Assembly (NCBI RefSeq): GCF_003797825.1
Contig: NZ_RKME01000019.1
Coordinates: 45,025-109,024, forward strand
DNA length: 64,000 nt
From: Gordonia sp. OPL2
GTDB taxonomy: Bacteria; Actinomycetota; Actinomycetes; Mycobacteriales; Mycobacteriaceae
Direction of reading: 5' to 3'
Below are positions 25,231-34,616 of the stretch, piece after piece; position 1 is the stretch's first letter, and every line of letters begins with the position of its first letter. Both the position numbers and the translations under genes were made by a program. The notes below the pieces were generated by a model. That model searched no databases and was not told the DNA's origin. It saw nothing but the letters and a program-made list of their open reading frames with translations.

Positions 25231-25959
25231 TCACTGGTGCGAGGCGTGACCGGTTCCGTCCGTGCTGCAGCAGTCGCAGCCGTCGGGCTCACCATCGCGC
25301 TGACCGATACTGGGTGCGCAGCATGCGTCGCCCTTCCAGGCGTTGATGCCCTCGCGGACTGCGATCGCCGCAATGACGAGCGCCGCAATCGGATCTGCCC
25401 ACGACCACCCGAGCAGGCTGTTGAGTACCAAACCGACCAGCAGCACCGCCGACAGGTACGTGCACAGCAGCGTCTGTTTGGAGTCGGCCACCGCGCTCAA
25501 CGAGCCGAGCTCACGGCCGGCGCGACGTTCGGCCCACGACAACAGCGGCATGATCAGCACACTGACCGCCGCCACGGCGATGCCGATCGATGAGTGCCGC
25601 GCCTCGTCACCCAGACCGAACAGCGAACGTAGCGACTCGACGCTGACATATGCCGCCAGGGCGAAGAACGAGTACGCGATGATCCGCAGAGCGACTTTCT
25701 CCCGGCGCTCGGGATCCGCACCGGCGAACTGCCAGGCAACCGCCGCCGCCGAGGACACCTCGATGACGGAGTCCAAACCGAAGCCGATCAGTGCCCCTGA
25801 TGACACTCTCGCACCCTCACTGATCGCGATGACGGCCTCGACGACGTTGTAGGTGACGGTCGCCGCGACGAACCAACGGATGCGGCGCTGCAACAACTCC
25901 CGACGCGCGACGTCGAGGGCCGGTCGACCCACCGACGGTAGACCGAGCTCGGAAGCCAT
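25231..25959 (-). CDS. cation diffusion facilitator-family metal exporter
   Basis: About 242 residues starting MASELGLPSV. Roughly five or six helices with Asp in GFGLDSVIEVSS and SAVADSKQT (metal-site positions of CDF transporters), and a Cys-rich tail (DACCAPS, DGCDCCSTDG, GHASH). CDF proteins exchange divalent metal for protons and export Zn, Co or Ni. The ATG overlaps the ArsR-type gene's stop in a TGATG. The ArsR-type sensor plus exporter layout parallels M. tuberculosis KmtR/Rv2025c (from memory). The metal cannot be read. Confidence 0.85.
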   Translation of the reverse strand: MASELGLPSVGRPALDVARRELLQRRIRWFVAATVTYNVVEAVIAISEGARVSSGALIGFGLDSVIEVSSAAAVAWQFAGADPERREKVALRIIAYSFFALAAYVSVESLRSLFGLGDEARHSSIGIAVAAVSVLIMPLLSWAERRAGRELGSLSAVADSKQTLLCTYLSAVLLVGLVLNSLLGWSWADPIAALVIAAIAVREGINAWKGDACCAPSIGQRDGEPDGCDCCSTDGTGHASHQ

Positions 25960-26303
25960 CAGCAGCATCCCTGCCCGTCGGAGGCCGGGCAACAGGCCGG
26001 GTCGACCGCGAGGACCAAGCCGAGTAAGTCATCCAACGCGTGGCTGATCCGGCCATCGGCCAGCTCGTACCGAGTGCGGCGACCCTCGGGCACCGCAACT
26101 ACGAGGCCACAGCCCCGCAGACAAGCAAGATGGTTGGACAACGCCTGGCGCGACACTCCGATAGCGTCGGCCAGCTCCGCGGGATACGCACCGCCGCCCC
26201 GTAGCCGCAACAGCACCTGCGTGCGCGTCGAGTCCGACAACGCGTAACCGAACCTGGTCAGCGCATCGCGCTGACTCACAGCAACCGCTTCCACGAGCCT
26301 CAC
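25959..26303 (-). CDS. ArsR/SmtB-family metal sensor
   Basis: About 114 residues. A winged helix-turn-helix is clear (AELADAIGVSRQALSNHLAC), with a Cys pair near residue 84 and a tail rich in Cys (DPACCPASDGQGCC). Such proteins repress export genes until metal binds. Starts at 26303, 26294 or 26279 (all GTG) are possible; only the last has a ribosome site (GGAAG). It is co-translated with the CDF exporter, and an inverted repeat lies just upstream. Confidence 0.85.
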   Translation of the reverse strand: MRLVEAVAVSQRDALTRFGYALSDSTRTQVLLRLRGGGAYPAELADAIGVSRQALSNHLACLRGCGLVVAVPEGRRTRYELADGRISHALDDLLGLVLAVDPACCPASDGQGCC

Positions 26304-26314
26304 GGTACATGAGT

Positions 26315-26330
26315 TTCTGTATTCACAGAA
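26315..26330. promoter_or_regulatory. candidate ArsR-type operator
   Basis: TTCTGTATTCACAGAA has perfect 6-bp arms and a 4-bp centre, 12 bp before the earliest ArsR start, inside a wider GTAC-bounded stretch (26304-26338). Position and symmetry fit an autoregulatory operator of the ArsR-CDF operon. Confidence 0.6.
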
Positions 26331-26789
26331 GTCTGTACAACGCCTGGGTGGTGGCAATCAATGAACGTATCGACCCTGTCGTGCTGCCGGCGGTCTCGCA
26401 GTGGCCTGATGCCGCCCCGCGGGGCGGTCTCGACGTTCTTCTCTGGCACGACATTTTCCGAAAGTCGTTCTACAAGTGCGGAAACGCGCCGAGGGAAGAG
26501 GAGCCGTCGGCACCTGACAACCGCGCGGCCCACGCCCCTCCAAGACCACCGTCATCAAAGTCCTGACACACCAACTGTGGCAGCGATGTCTTGATTCGGA
26601 ACTGTCACCGCTGTCCCGATACATCACGAAAAAAGGTTGTGGAAATCCCTTGCGCTTCGTACATGTGTTCGATAGATTGGTTGTCAGCAGGTTCGAAATG
26701 ATGTGAGTGAACCGCCACACCCCCGGTGTGGCCCCAAGAATCCGATGAGTCTCCTGCTGGCCTGATCTGTCGACTCTTGGGGGACTGCT
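26331..26789. other. gene-free stretch with a promoter-like element
   Basis: No reading frame here resembles a protein and codon bias is weak on both strands. The right part carries TTGCGC (26650-26655), 17 nt, then TAGATT (26673-26678), a plausible promoter for the DUF222 gene with a leader of about 105 nt. A TTTCCG/CGGAAA pair surrounds 26460-26480. I see nothing else. Confidence 0.4.
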
Positions 26790-28046
26790 GTGAGCATCAT
26801 CGACGACATCTCCGACATCTCTGCCGCCGTCCACGATCTGCGCGTCGACGACGCTGACATGACTGGTCCTGTCGCGTTCGACGCGATGCGGGCGCTCCTG
26901 AAACTGCGCAACCTGATCGATCACCACGCCGCAGTCCTGACCGCAGCGCTCGAACGACTGCGCGTGGCCACCGATCACGGGCGCACGACTCGAGAACTGT
27001 TGATCGTCATGGGATGTGCACCCGCCGTGGCCCAACGCTTCATCCGTATCGCCGGATCGCTCACCACACTGCCGACGTTGGCCGCCCACGCCGCCGACGG
27101 CGTCATCTCCGGCGAACATGCTGACGCCATCGTCCGCGGTATCGAGCACATCGGGAAAAGATCACCGGAACCGATCGACGACGGTGAACGTCTAAACCAT
27201 GTGACAGACCTTCTCGCCCAACACTTCTCCGGCGCCACCCCCGCCGAAATCATCGACCGCGCCCGCACCCTGGGCAACCTGATCGCCGACGACACTCCCG
27301 GCGGGTTGCCCGCCGCCGAAGACCGCACCATCAACACGCTCACCAAACACAAGACCACCGACGGACGCATCCACGTCGACGCCGACCTCGATGTCGAAGT
27401 CGGCGAAAAATTCCAGGCCGCCATGGAACGCCACGGTGCACCCCGCCCCGAACCCGACGGCTCCCCCGACGCACGCTCCACCGAACAACGTCTCGCCGAC
27501 GCATTAGAGACCATCCTCGACATCGCCGCCGCAGGCGGAAACAACGCGGCCATGGTTCCGAGAACCCATGTGCTACTGACCATCCCCGCCGACAACCCCA
27601 AAGAATCGTCCCTCGAACACATGGGATCGATCACCCCCGCCACGATGAACCGACTCGCCTGCGACCCAACCATCACACCACTACTCGTCGACGGCGAAAC
27701 CGTCCCCCTCGACGTCGGCCGCGACAAACGACTGTTCACCCCCGCCCAACGCACAGCCCTCTACATCCGCGACCGATGCTGCATCAAATGCGGTGCACCC
27801 GCCGAACGATGCCACGCCCACCACATCGACCACTGGAGCCACGGCGGCGACACCTGCCTGGAGAACGGCTGCCTGCTGTGCCCGTCCTGTCACGCCGACA
27901 TCCACCACAACGGCTGGGACGTGTTCATCGGCGCCGACCACCACCCCTGGCTCACCCCACCGAGCACCGTCGACCCACACCGAAGACCCGTACCCAGCTA
28001 CAACCGACGCACCCTGACCATCGACAACCTGCCCACCGCCGCCTGA
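26790..28046 (+). CDS. DUF222-HNH endonuclease-like protein (13E12 type)
   Basis: A 418-residue protein starting with GTG. The N-terminal DUF222 region spans about 1-300, and the HNH domain follows at about 326-390 (CCIKCG, CHAHHIDHW, ENGCLLCPSCHADIHH), with both Cys pairs and the His residues of a zinc-stabilised HNH nuclease. These genes occur in many near-copies in mycobacteria (REP13E12 family) and Gordonia and are thought to be selfish or mobile, without known function. The gene's own codon style (C-ending, CCA/ACA-rich) differs from its neighbours, hinting at acquisition. The following 240 bp has only a short CCCGGC-CAC-GCCGGG hairpin (28095-28109). Confidence 0.88.
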   Translation: MSIIDDISDISAAVHDLRVDDADMTGPVAFDAMRALLKLRNLIDHHAAVLTAALERLRVATDHGRTTRELLIVMGCAPAVAQRFIRIAGSLTTLPTLAAHAADGVISGEHADAIVRGIEHIGKRSPEPIDDGERLNHVTDLLAQHFSGATPAEIIDRARTLGNLIADDTPGGLPAAEDRTINTLTKHKTTDGRIHVDADLDVEVGEKFQAAMERHGAPRPEPDGSPDARSTEQRLADALETILDIAAAGGNNAAMVPRTHVLLTIPADNPKESSLEHMGSITPATMNRLACDPTITPLLVDGETVPLDVGRDKRLFTPAQRTALYIRDRCCIKCGAPAERCHAHHIDHWSHGGDTCLENGCLLCPSCHADIHHNGWDVFIGADHHPWLTPPSTVDPHRRPVPSYNRRTLTIDNLPTAA

Positions 28047-28273
28047 CACGACCCGATCTGACCTGACCGAACCGACCAGACCACCAACACCGCACCCGGC
28101 CACGCCGGGACCGCATCCGTACCTTGACAACTCCACAGAGTGAAACCACGCCACCACAGGATACCGCGTATCCGACGGCACCCGCAGACAACCCATCTGC
28201 CGGTGTGCGCGATCCGCGGCACCCTCGGCCACCACTGGTGCTGTGCTGCAGATCTTCCGCACGCGAGAGACCG

Positions 28274-28287
28274 CTCTCCGAGGAGAG
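28274..28287 (-). terminator. short hairpin after the TetR stop
   Basis: CTCTCC-GA-GGAGAG abuts the stop codon of the last gene of the eight-gene operon. The stem is only 6 bp and no T-run follows, so it is a weak candidate. Confidence 0.3.
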
Positions 28288-28917
28288 TCAGGCGGTGTGC
28301 GTCAGGGCGAGACGCACCAATTCCGTCCACGTCCCGACGACCTGGGCGCGACGCCGGGAGTCGTCGGACAGGGTGTCGGCAAGGCCGAGACCTCGCGCGA
28401 GGTCGAGGGTCACCTGGGCGATCCGACGCGAATCGGGATATCGCCCTTCCGGATCCAACGCCGAGACGGTCATCTGATGTGCGGCGTGCGCGAACTTGCC
28501 TTCCATCGGCAGGATCAGCTCGCGCAGAGCCGAATCCGACGCGGCGGCGGCCCACACCTGGAGGGCGGCCTTGAACTCGGTGCCGGTGTAGATCGCGACC
28601 GCGCGATCGACGGCGGCGGCGATGCGGCCGGCGTCGTCGTCGGGCAAGGTCGCGATCGCTGCCGACGCGGTCGAGGTCATGTCGTCGAAGACCTGCTCGA
28701 GAACCGCGGTGATCAATGCTTCGCGAGTAGGAAAATGATGCTGTGCGGCACCGCGCGACACCCCGGCGCGCTCGGCGACGGCCGCCACCGTCGCCGATGC
28801 CCAACCATCCTGTGCCAGCGCATCGATCGCGGAGCGCAGTAGGCGTTCGCGGGTGAGCCGCGAGCGTTCCTGCTGCGGCTCGCGGGGTGCCGGGGTGCGG
28901 GTGCCCGAGGAGGTCAT
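28288..28917 (-). CDS. TetR-family regulator of the acyl-CoA carboxylase operon
   Basis: About 209 residues. The DNA-binding helices are VAAVAERAGVSRGAAQHHFP (about 45-64), within an N-terminus typical of TetR. Its ATG overlaps the enoyl-CoA hydratase stop (ATGA), so it is the last gene of the operon and probably reports its own expression. The best candidate operator is the 16-bp palindrome at 38351, 10 kb away at the operon head. A CoA ester of the pathway is the likely ligand, by analogy with other TetR fatty-acid regulators; not shown here. Confidence 0.85.
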   Translation of the reverse strand: MTSSGTRTPAPREPQQERSRLTRERLLRSAIDALAQDGWASATVAAVAERAGVSRGAAQHHFPTREALITAVLEQVFDDMTSTASAAIATLPDDDAGRIAAAVDRAVAIYTGTEFKAALQVWAAAASDSALRELILPMEGKFAHAAHQMTVSALDPEGRYPDSRRIAQVTLDLARGLGLADTLSDDSRRRAQVVGTWTELVRLALTHTA

Positions 28918-29723
28918 ACCCGGTCCGCGGTCAGATCCCAGGGTGGCCGCTGCTTCGACAGGAATGCGGCCATCCCCGCGCGCGCCTCCTCCGAGGAGAA
29001 CAGGGTCGCCGATTCCTTGGCACGAACATCCGCCGACTCCTCGAACTGGGCCAGCACGTCGGCGGTGGTGAGCGCCTTCGACGCCGCCAGTCCCTGCGGC
29101 GACGACCGGCGGATGCCGGCAAGGATGGTCTCCTGCCCCGCGGCGAGGTCGTCGGCGGTGGCGAACGCCTCCGAGACGAGCCCGAGTCGGACGGCGGTCG
29201 CGGAGTCGAAGGTCTCCCCGGACAGGAAGTACCGGCCGGATGCTCGGGCGGTCAGTCGTGGCAGCAGCACAAGCGAGATGACCGATGGCGCCAGGCCGAG
29301 TCGTGCCTCGGTCAGCGCGAAGGTGCACGACGGTCCCGCCAGCACGATGTCGGCGGCACCGATGAGCCCGAATCCGCCGGCCCGCACATGGCCGTCGATC
29401 CGGGCGATCACCGGTTTGGGCATCTCCACAATCGTCCGCATCAGGTCGATCATCGACCGGGTCCCGTGGGCAGATGCATCCTCCACCGACATCCCGGATT
29501 TCAGTGCCTCACTGAGATCGGCTCCGGCACAGAATGTCCCGCCGGCGTGCGTGAGGACAACGGCACGCACCGACGCGTCGTCGGTGGCGGCCGACAGCCC
29601 CGTCAACAATCCCTCGACCAGGGACGCCCCCAGAGCGTTGCGGTTGGCAGGCGAGTCCAGTTCGAGCGTGACGATGCCGTCGGCGACCGTGGTGTGGACG
29701 ACTTCTGTCGTGTCGTCGGTCAT
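28914..29723 (-). CDS. echA7: enoyl-CoA hydratase/isomerase (EchA7-like)
   Basis: A 269-residue crotonase. AGGAGA precedes the ATG of MTDDTTEVVH. The first oxyanion segment is GGTFCAGADLSE (about 60-72) and the second HVRAGGFGLIGAADI (about 110-124); ALTEARLGLAPSV holds the usual catalytic Glu region. It hydrates an enoyl-CoA. In this operon it sits where an isohexenylglutaconyl- or methylglutaconyl-CoA hydratase would act after carboxylation. The symbol follows the conserved order of M. tuberculosis Rv0971c-Rv0976c (from memory). Confidence 0.85.
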   Translation of the reverse strand: MTDDTTEVVHTTVADGIVTLELDSPANRNALGASLVEGLLTGLSAATDDASVRAVVLTHAGGTFCAGADLSEALKSGMSVEDASAHGTRSMIDLMRTIVEMPKPVIARIDGHVRAGGFGLIGAADIVLAGPSCTFALTEARLGLAPSVISLVLLPRLTARASGRYFLSGETFDSATAVRLGLVSEAFATADDLAAGQETILAGIRRSSPQGLAASKALTTADVLAQFEESADVRAKESATLFSSEEARAGMAAFLSKQRPPWDLTADRV

Positions 29724-29761
29724 CTCGTGTCTCCTCTGTGCGAGTCGGTACGACGTGCGAC

Positions 29762-30946
29762 TCAGTACGACTTGGGCAGGCCGAGACTGGTCTGCGCCAC
29801 GAAGTTCAGGATCATCTCGCGGCTGACCGGCGCGATCCGCGCGATGCGGGCGAGGCTGAGCATCGGGGCGAGTCCGTACTCGGTGGTCAGTCCGTTGCCG
29901 CCCATCGAATGCACGGCATGATCGACGATCTTCACGCACGCCTCGGCGGCCGCGTACTTGGCCATGTTCGCCGGTTCCGCGGCACCCCAGTCGTCGCCGG
30001 CGTCGTAGAGGGTCGCGGCCTTCTGCATCATCAGCTTGGCCATCTCGATCTGGACCTTGCCCTCGGCGAGCGGATGGGCGATCGCCTGATGCGCACCGAT
30101 CGGGGTCTTCCACACGGTGCGGTCGTTGACGTAGGCCACCGCCTTGTCGAGCGCGAAGCGGCCCATGCCGACCGCCGATGCCGCAGCCATGATCCGTTCG
30201 GGGTTGAGGCCGGCGAACAGCTGACTCAGTGCCGCATCCTCGGACCCGATGAGGGCATCGGCGGGCAAACGCACGTCGTCGAGGAACAGCTGGAACTGCT
30301 TCTCCGGGTTCTGCAACTCCATGTCGATCATGGTGAACTCGAAGTTCGGCGCGTCGGTCGGCACGATGAACAGCGCCGGTTTCAGCTTGCCGGTCTTGGC
30401 GTCCTCGGTCCGGGCCACGATCAGGACGGCCTCGGCCTGGTCGACACCGGAGATATAGACCTTGCGTCCGGTGAGCAGCCACTCGTCGCCGTCACGGCGC
30501 GCGGTGGTGGTGATCTGATGCGAGTTGGATCCGGCGTCGGGCTCGGTGATCCCGAACGCCATCGTGATGGTGCCGTCGGCGAGTCCCGGGATCCAGCGCT
30601 GCCGCTGCTCGTCGGTGCCGAAGCGCGCGATGATGTTGCCGCAGATGGCCGGCGACACCACGAGCATGAGCAGACCGGCCCCCGCGGCGGCGATCTCCTC
30701 CATCACGATGGCGAGTTCGTACATACCGGCGCCACCGCCGCCGTACTCCTCCGGCAGGTTGACGCCGATGAAGCCGAGTTTGCCTGCTTCACTCCACATC
30801 TCGTCGGTCTTGCGTCCTTCGCGGGCGCATTCGCGGAAGTACTCCTGCCCGTACTTCTTGGCGAATGCGGCCACCGACTGCCGCAGGGCGGCGCGTTCCG
30901 GGGATTCGACGAAGGGGTTCACTGCGACATCGGTAAGGTCGGTCAT
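29762..30946 (-). CDS. fadE12: acyl-CoA dehydrogenase (FadE12-like)
   Basis: A 394-residue FAD enzyme. FGITEPDAGSN (about 131-141) and the later SMGGNGL segment are family signatures. The C-terminal site that carries the usual catalytic Glu (EGT) reads APVSREM, so that base is missing. Instead Glu250 (NPERIMAA) lies where isovaleryl-CoA dehydrogenase keeps its base in helix G. This points to a beta-methyl or branched acyl-CoA substrate. The start overlaps the carboxylase alpha stop by 4 bp (ATGA). Confidence 0.88.
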   Translation of the reverse strand: MTDLTDVAVNPFVESPERAALRQSVAAFAKKYGQEYFRECAREGRKTDEMWSEAGKLGFIGVNLPEEYGGGGAGMYELAIVMEEIAAAGAGLLMLVVSPAICGNIIARFGTDEQRQRWIPGLADGTITMAFGITEPDAGSNSHQITTTARRDGDEWLLTGRKVYISGVDQAEAVLIVARTEDAKTGKLKPALFIVPTDAPNFEFTMIDMELQNPEKQFQLFLDDVRLPADALIGSEDAALSQLFAGLNPERIMAAASAVGMGRFALDKAVAYVNDRTVWKTPIGAHQAIAHPLAEGKVQIEMAKLMMQKAATLYDAGDDWGAAEPANMAKYAAAEACVKIVDHAVHSMGGNGLTTEYGLAPMLSLARIARIAPVSREMILNFVAQTSLGLPKSY

Positions 30947-33006
30947 CCGACGTTCTCCTCGTGCTGTGTCTGGGATGGGTTGGTGGGGTCTGTCTCGTCG
31001 TCGGCCGTGATCACGGCGAGGACATCGCCGACCGACAGTTGTTGGCCCGCCTGCACCGACAGGGTGGTGACCACCCCATCCGCCGATGCCGCGACGGTGT
31101 GTTCCATCTTCATCGCCTCGAGCCACAGCAGCGGCTGCCCGGCGGTCACCCGGTCGCCCTCGGCGACCGCGATCCGGATCACCGAGCCCGGCATCGGCGC
31201 GAGCAGCGATCCCGGTCGCGCCACCGCCGACGGGTCGACGAACCGCGGGACACGACGCAGCGTCACAGCCACACCGGGCCGGTCGACGAACACGGACTGA
31301 CCGTGGCGCGACACCGTCCACCGGTGGCGGACACCGGCGACATCGGCGACGACACGGTCCGCGGTCACCTCGACCACCGACACAGCCGGCAGATCCGGCA
31401 GGTCGACGGTGCCGTCACGGTGATATCGGTACCGGATCTCCACCTCGCCGTCGGTTCGGACGTCGACGTAGCGCCGGATCTGGTGACCGGAGGCGAGATT
31501 GCGCCAGCCCGAAGGCAGCCCGGCCTGCACGGTCGCTCGCCGACGACCGGCCGCGGCATCGGCAAGCGCTGCCATCGTGGCCGCCGTCCGCACCTCGTCG
31601 GTACTCGCACCCGACGCCGACAACACGTCGAGACCGATCTCGTCGATGAACCCGGTGTCGGTGTCCCCGTCCAGGAACCGCTCGTGGCGCAGTGTGTTCA
31701 CCAGCATGTCGCGGTTGGTGACCGGGCCGTGGATGGTGGCGTCGGCAAGGGTACGGGCCAGCATGGCTGCGGCCCGACGGCGATTCGGCGCCCAGCTGAT
31801 CACCTTGGCGAGCATCGGGTCGTAGTAGGTGGTTATCTCACTGCCGGAGTCGATCCCGGAGTCGACGCGGATACCGGCCCGCTCGAGCGGGCCGAACCGG
31901 GCGTCATCGTCGATCTCGATCGCGTGCACGATCCCGGACTGCGGCTGCCAGTCGGCGGCCGGGTCCTCGGCGTAGAGCCGGACCTCGATGGCATGTCCGG
32001 ACGCTCGCGGCGCCTCGACGTCGAGGTGCTCGCCCATCGCGATGCGGAGCTGCCACTCCACCAGATCGGTACCGGTGGTCAGTTCGGTGACCGGATGCTC
32101 CACCTGCAGGCGGGTGTTGGTCTCCAGGAAGAAGAACCGTCCCGACTCGTCGGCGAGGAACTCGACCGTGCCGGCGCCGGTGTAGCCGATCGCCTCGACC
32201 GCCGACCGGGCCGCCGAGAAGAGGCGCTCCCGCAGGTCGCCGCCGAGCCGTTCCACCAGCGGGGCCGGGGCCTCCTCGACAACCTTCTGATGGCGCCGCT
32301 GGATCGAGCACTCCCGCTCCCCGACCGCCCAGATGGCCCCATGGGTGTCGGCCATGATCTGGACCTCGATGTGGTGCCCGCGTTCGACGTACGGTTCGCA
32401 GAACACCGTCGGGTCACCGAACGCCGACTGCGCCTCGCGCGCCGCGGCGTCCACCGCGGTCGAGAGTTCGGCCAGGTCCCGGACGATCCGCATGCCCCGG
32501 CCTCCGCCACCGGCGGACGCCTTGATCAGCAGCGGCAGGTCGTCGGTGGTCACCGCCGCCGGATCGATGTCGCCGAGCACCGGCACCCCGGCGTCGGCCA
32601 TCAGCTTCTTGGCGTTGACCTTCGACCCCATCGCGGTGATCGCGGCCGGGTCGGGACCGATCCAGGCGAGTCCGGCGTCGATGACCTGCTGTGCGAAAGT
32701 GGCGTTCTCCGAGAGGAAGCCGTAACCGGGATGGATCGCGTCGGCACCTGCCGCCTGCGCGGCGGCAACGATGAGGTCACCGCGCAGATAGGTCTCCGCC
32801 GACGTCGCGCCGGGCAACCGGACCGCTGAATCGGCCATTCGCACGTGAGGTGCGTCGGCATCGGGGTCGGAGAAGACCGCCACGGTCCGCATGCCCATCG
32901 CACGGGCCGTGGTGAAGACACGGCAGGCGATCTCACCGCGGTTGGCCACCAATACGGAGCCCAGGGCGGAGCGGGCAGGCCGAATGGGTACAGGGGATGA
33001 TTCCAT
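30943..33006 (-). CDS. accA2: acyl-CoA carboxylase alpha (biotin) subunit
   Basis: A 687-residue three-domain subunit. The biotin carboxylase domain has the ATP-grasp loop GGGGRGM and the ERECSIQRRHQK and ETNTRLQVEHPVTE signatures; a middle BT-type linker follows; the C-terminal BCCP has EAMKMEH, with Lys633 biotinylated. It carboxylates biotin for transfer to an acyl-CoA by the beta subunit encoded 11 bp upstream. The start is set at MESSPVPIRP, with an AAAGAGG site. The arrangement is that of methylcrotonyl/geranyl-CoA carboxylases rather than the propionyl/acetyl types. Confidence 0.93.
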   Translation of the reverse strand: MESSPVPIRPARSALGSVLVANRGEIACRVFTTARAMGMRTVAVFSDPDADAPHVRMADSAVRLPGATSAETYLRGDLIVAAAQAAGADAIHPGYGFLSENATFAQQVIDAGLAWIGPDPAAITAMGSKVNAKKLMADAGVPVLGDIDPAAVTTDDLPLLIKASAGGGGRGMRIVRDLAELSTAVDAAAREAQSAFGDPTVFCEPYVERGHHIEVQIMADTHGAIWAVGERECSIQRRHQKVVEEAPAPLVERLGGDLRERLFSAARSAVEAIGYTGAGTVEFLADESGRFFFLETNTRLQVEHPVTELTTGTDLVEWQLRIAMGEHLDVEAPRASGHAIEVRLYAEDPAADWQPQSGIVHAIEIDDDARFGPLERAGIRVDSGIDSGSEITTYYDPMLAKVISWAPNRRRAAAMLARTLADATIHGPVTNRDMLVNTLRHERFLDGDTDTGFIDEIGLDVLSASGASTDEVRTAATMAALADAAAGRRRATVQAGLPSGWRNLASGHQIRRYVDVRTDGEVEIRYRYHRDGTVDLPDLPAVSVVEVTADRVVADVAGVRHRWTVSRHGQSVFVDRPGVAVTLRRVPRFVDPSAVARPGSLLAPMPGSVIRIAVAEGDRVTAGQPLLWLEAMKMEHTVAASADGVVTTLSVQAGQQLSVGDVLAVITADDETDPTNPSQTQHEENVG

Positions 33007-33017
33007 GTCCTCTTTCC

Positions 33018-34616
33018 TCACATCCGGAAGACGCCGAAGTTGGACGTGCCCTCGACCGGCCCGCTGTCGATGGCCGAAAGACACAGTCCCAGAATAGTTC
33101 TCGTGTCTCTCGGATCGATGACACCGTCGTCGTAGAGCATGCCGGAGAGGAACGCCGGCACCGACTCCGCCTCGATCTGCGCTTCGATCATCTGTTTCAT
33201 CGCACTGTCGGCGGCCTCGTCGACCGTGCCGCCGCGGGCCTCGGTGGCCGCCCGCGACACGATGGAGATCACCCCGGCCAGCTGGGCTGCACCCATCACC
33301 GCCGACTTCGCGCTCGGCCAGGCGAACAGGAACCGCGGGTCGTAGGCACGCCCGCACATCCCGTAGTGCCCCGCACCGTAGCTGGCACCCACCAGCACCG
33401 AGATGTGCGGCACGGTCGAATTGGACACGGCGTTGATCATCATCGCACCGTGTTTGATGATGCCGTTCTGCTCATACTCTTTGCCGACCATGTAGCCGGT
33501 CGTGTTGTGCAGGAACAACAGTGGTGTGTTGCTGCGGTTGGCGAGCTGGATGAACTGCGTCGCCTTCTGCGATTCCTGACTGAACAGCACGCCCTGCGCG
33601 TTGGCCAGGATGCCGATGGGATACCCGTGGATGCGTGCCCACCCGGTACACAGGGAGCTGCCGTACTCCGGTTTGAACTCGTCGAAGTCGCTGTCGTCGA
33701 CGACACGCGCGATCACATCACGCGGGTTGAACGGGATCTTCAGGTCGGACGGCACGATCCCGAGCAGCTCCTCGGGGTCGTAGCGGGGTTCGAGCACTTC
33801 GGCAACCGGGCCGGGGCCGTGCTTGCGCCAGTTGAGCCTGCTGACTATGCGTCGGCCGATGCGGATCGCGTCCTGCTCGTCGGCTGCGTAGTGGTCGGCC
33901 AGGCCGGACTGGCGGGCATGCATCTGCGCGCCGCCGAGGGATTCGTCGTCGCTGTCCTCTCCGGTGGCCATCTTGACCAGCGGCGGACCGCCGAGGAACA
34001 CCTTCGAGGCGTTCTCGATCATGACGACGTGGTCGCTCATGCCGGGCACGTATGCCCCGCCGGCGGTGGAGTTGCCGAACACCAGGGCGATGGTCGGGAT
34101 ACCCGCGGCAGACAAGCGGGTCAGATCCCGGAACATCCGGCCGCCCGGGACGAACACCTCTTTCTGCGTGGGCAGGTCGGCGCCACCCGATTCGACCAGC
34201 GAGATGACCGGGAGGCGGTTGGCGAGGGCGATGTCGTTGCACCGCAGGATCTTGCGCAGCGTCCACGGGTTCGACGTGCCTCCGCGCACCGTCGGGTCGT
34301 TGGCGACGATCATGCACTCGACGCCTTCGACGACGCCGATACCGGTCACCACAGACGCGCCCACCTGGAAGTCCGAGCCGTAGGCGGCGAGCGGGCACAG
34401 CTCGAGGAACGCGGAGTCCTCGTCGACCAGCAACTCGATGCGTTCGCGGGCGATCATCTTGCCGCGTGCGCGATGTCGTGCGACATATTTCTCGCCGCCG
34501 CCGGACAGCGCCTTGTCGAACTCGGCCTGGAGTTCGGTGAGCTTGCCCGACATGGCGGAGCTCGCGGCGACGAAGTCTTCGCCGGCCGGGTCGAGAGTGG
34601 AGCGGAGAACCGTCAC
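33018..34616 (-). CDS. accD2: acyl-CoA carboxylase beta (carboxyltransferase) subunit
   Basis: A 532-residue carboxyltransferase. The N- and C-terminal crotonase-like halves are intact; oxyanion-forming Gly segments are seen in FGNSTAGGAYVPG and GASYGAGHYGMCG. The length and the GPGPVAEVLEPRYDPEELLGI region resemble methylcrotonyl-CoA and geranyl-CoA carboxylase beta subunits. The start is a GTG overlapping the previous gene's stop (GTGA). With the alpha subunit it forms the pathway's gamma-carboxylation step. Substrate by analogy only. Confidence 0.93.
   Translation of the reverse strand: MTVLRSTLDPAGEDFVAASSAMSGKLTELQAEFDKALSGGGEKYVARHRARGKMIARERIELLVDEDSAFLELCPLAAYGSDFQVGASVVTGIGVVEGVECMIVANDPTVRGGTSNPWTLRKILRCNDIALANRLPVISLVESGGADLPTQKEVFVPGGRMFRDLTRLSAAGIPTIALVFGNSTAGGAYVPGMSDHVVMIENASKVFLGGPPLVKMATGEDSDDESLGGAQMHARQSGLADHYAADEQDAIRIGRRIVSRLNWRKHGPGPVAEVLEPRYDPEELLGIVPSDLKIPFNPRDVIARVVDDSDFDEFKPEYGSSLCTGWARIHGYPIGILANAQGVLFSQESQKATQFIQLANRSNTPLLFLHNTTGYMVGKEYEQNGIIKHGAMMINAVSNSTVPHISVLVGASYGAGHYGMCGRAYDPRFLFAWPSAKSAVMGAAQLAGVISIVSRAATEARGGTVDEAADSAMKQMIEAQIEAESVPAFLSGMLYDDGVIDPRDTRTILGLCLSAIDSGPVEGTSNFGVFRM

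Noticed and set aside
26358..27149. Minus-strand frame across the DUF222 gene start
   Set aside because: Antisense to a clear HNH gene and without a recognisable domain.
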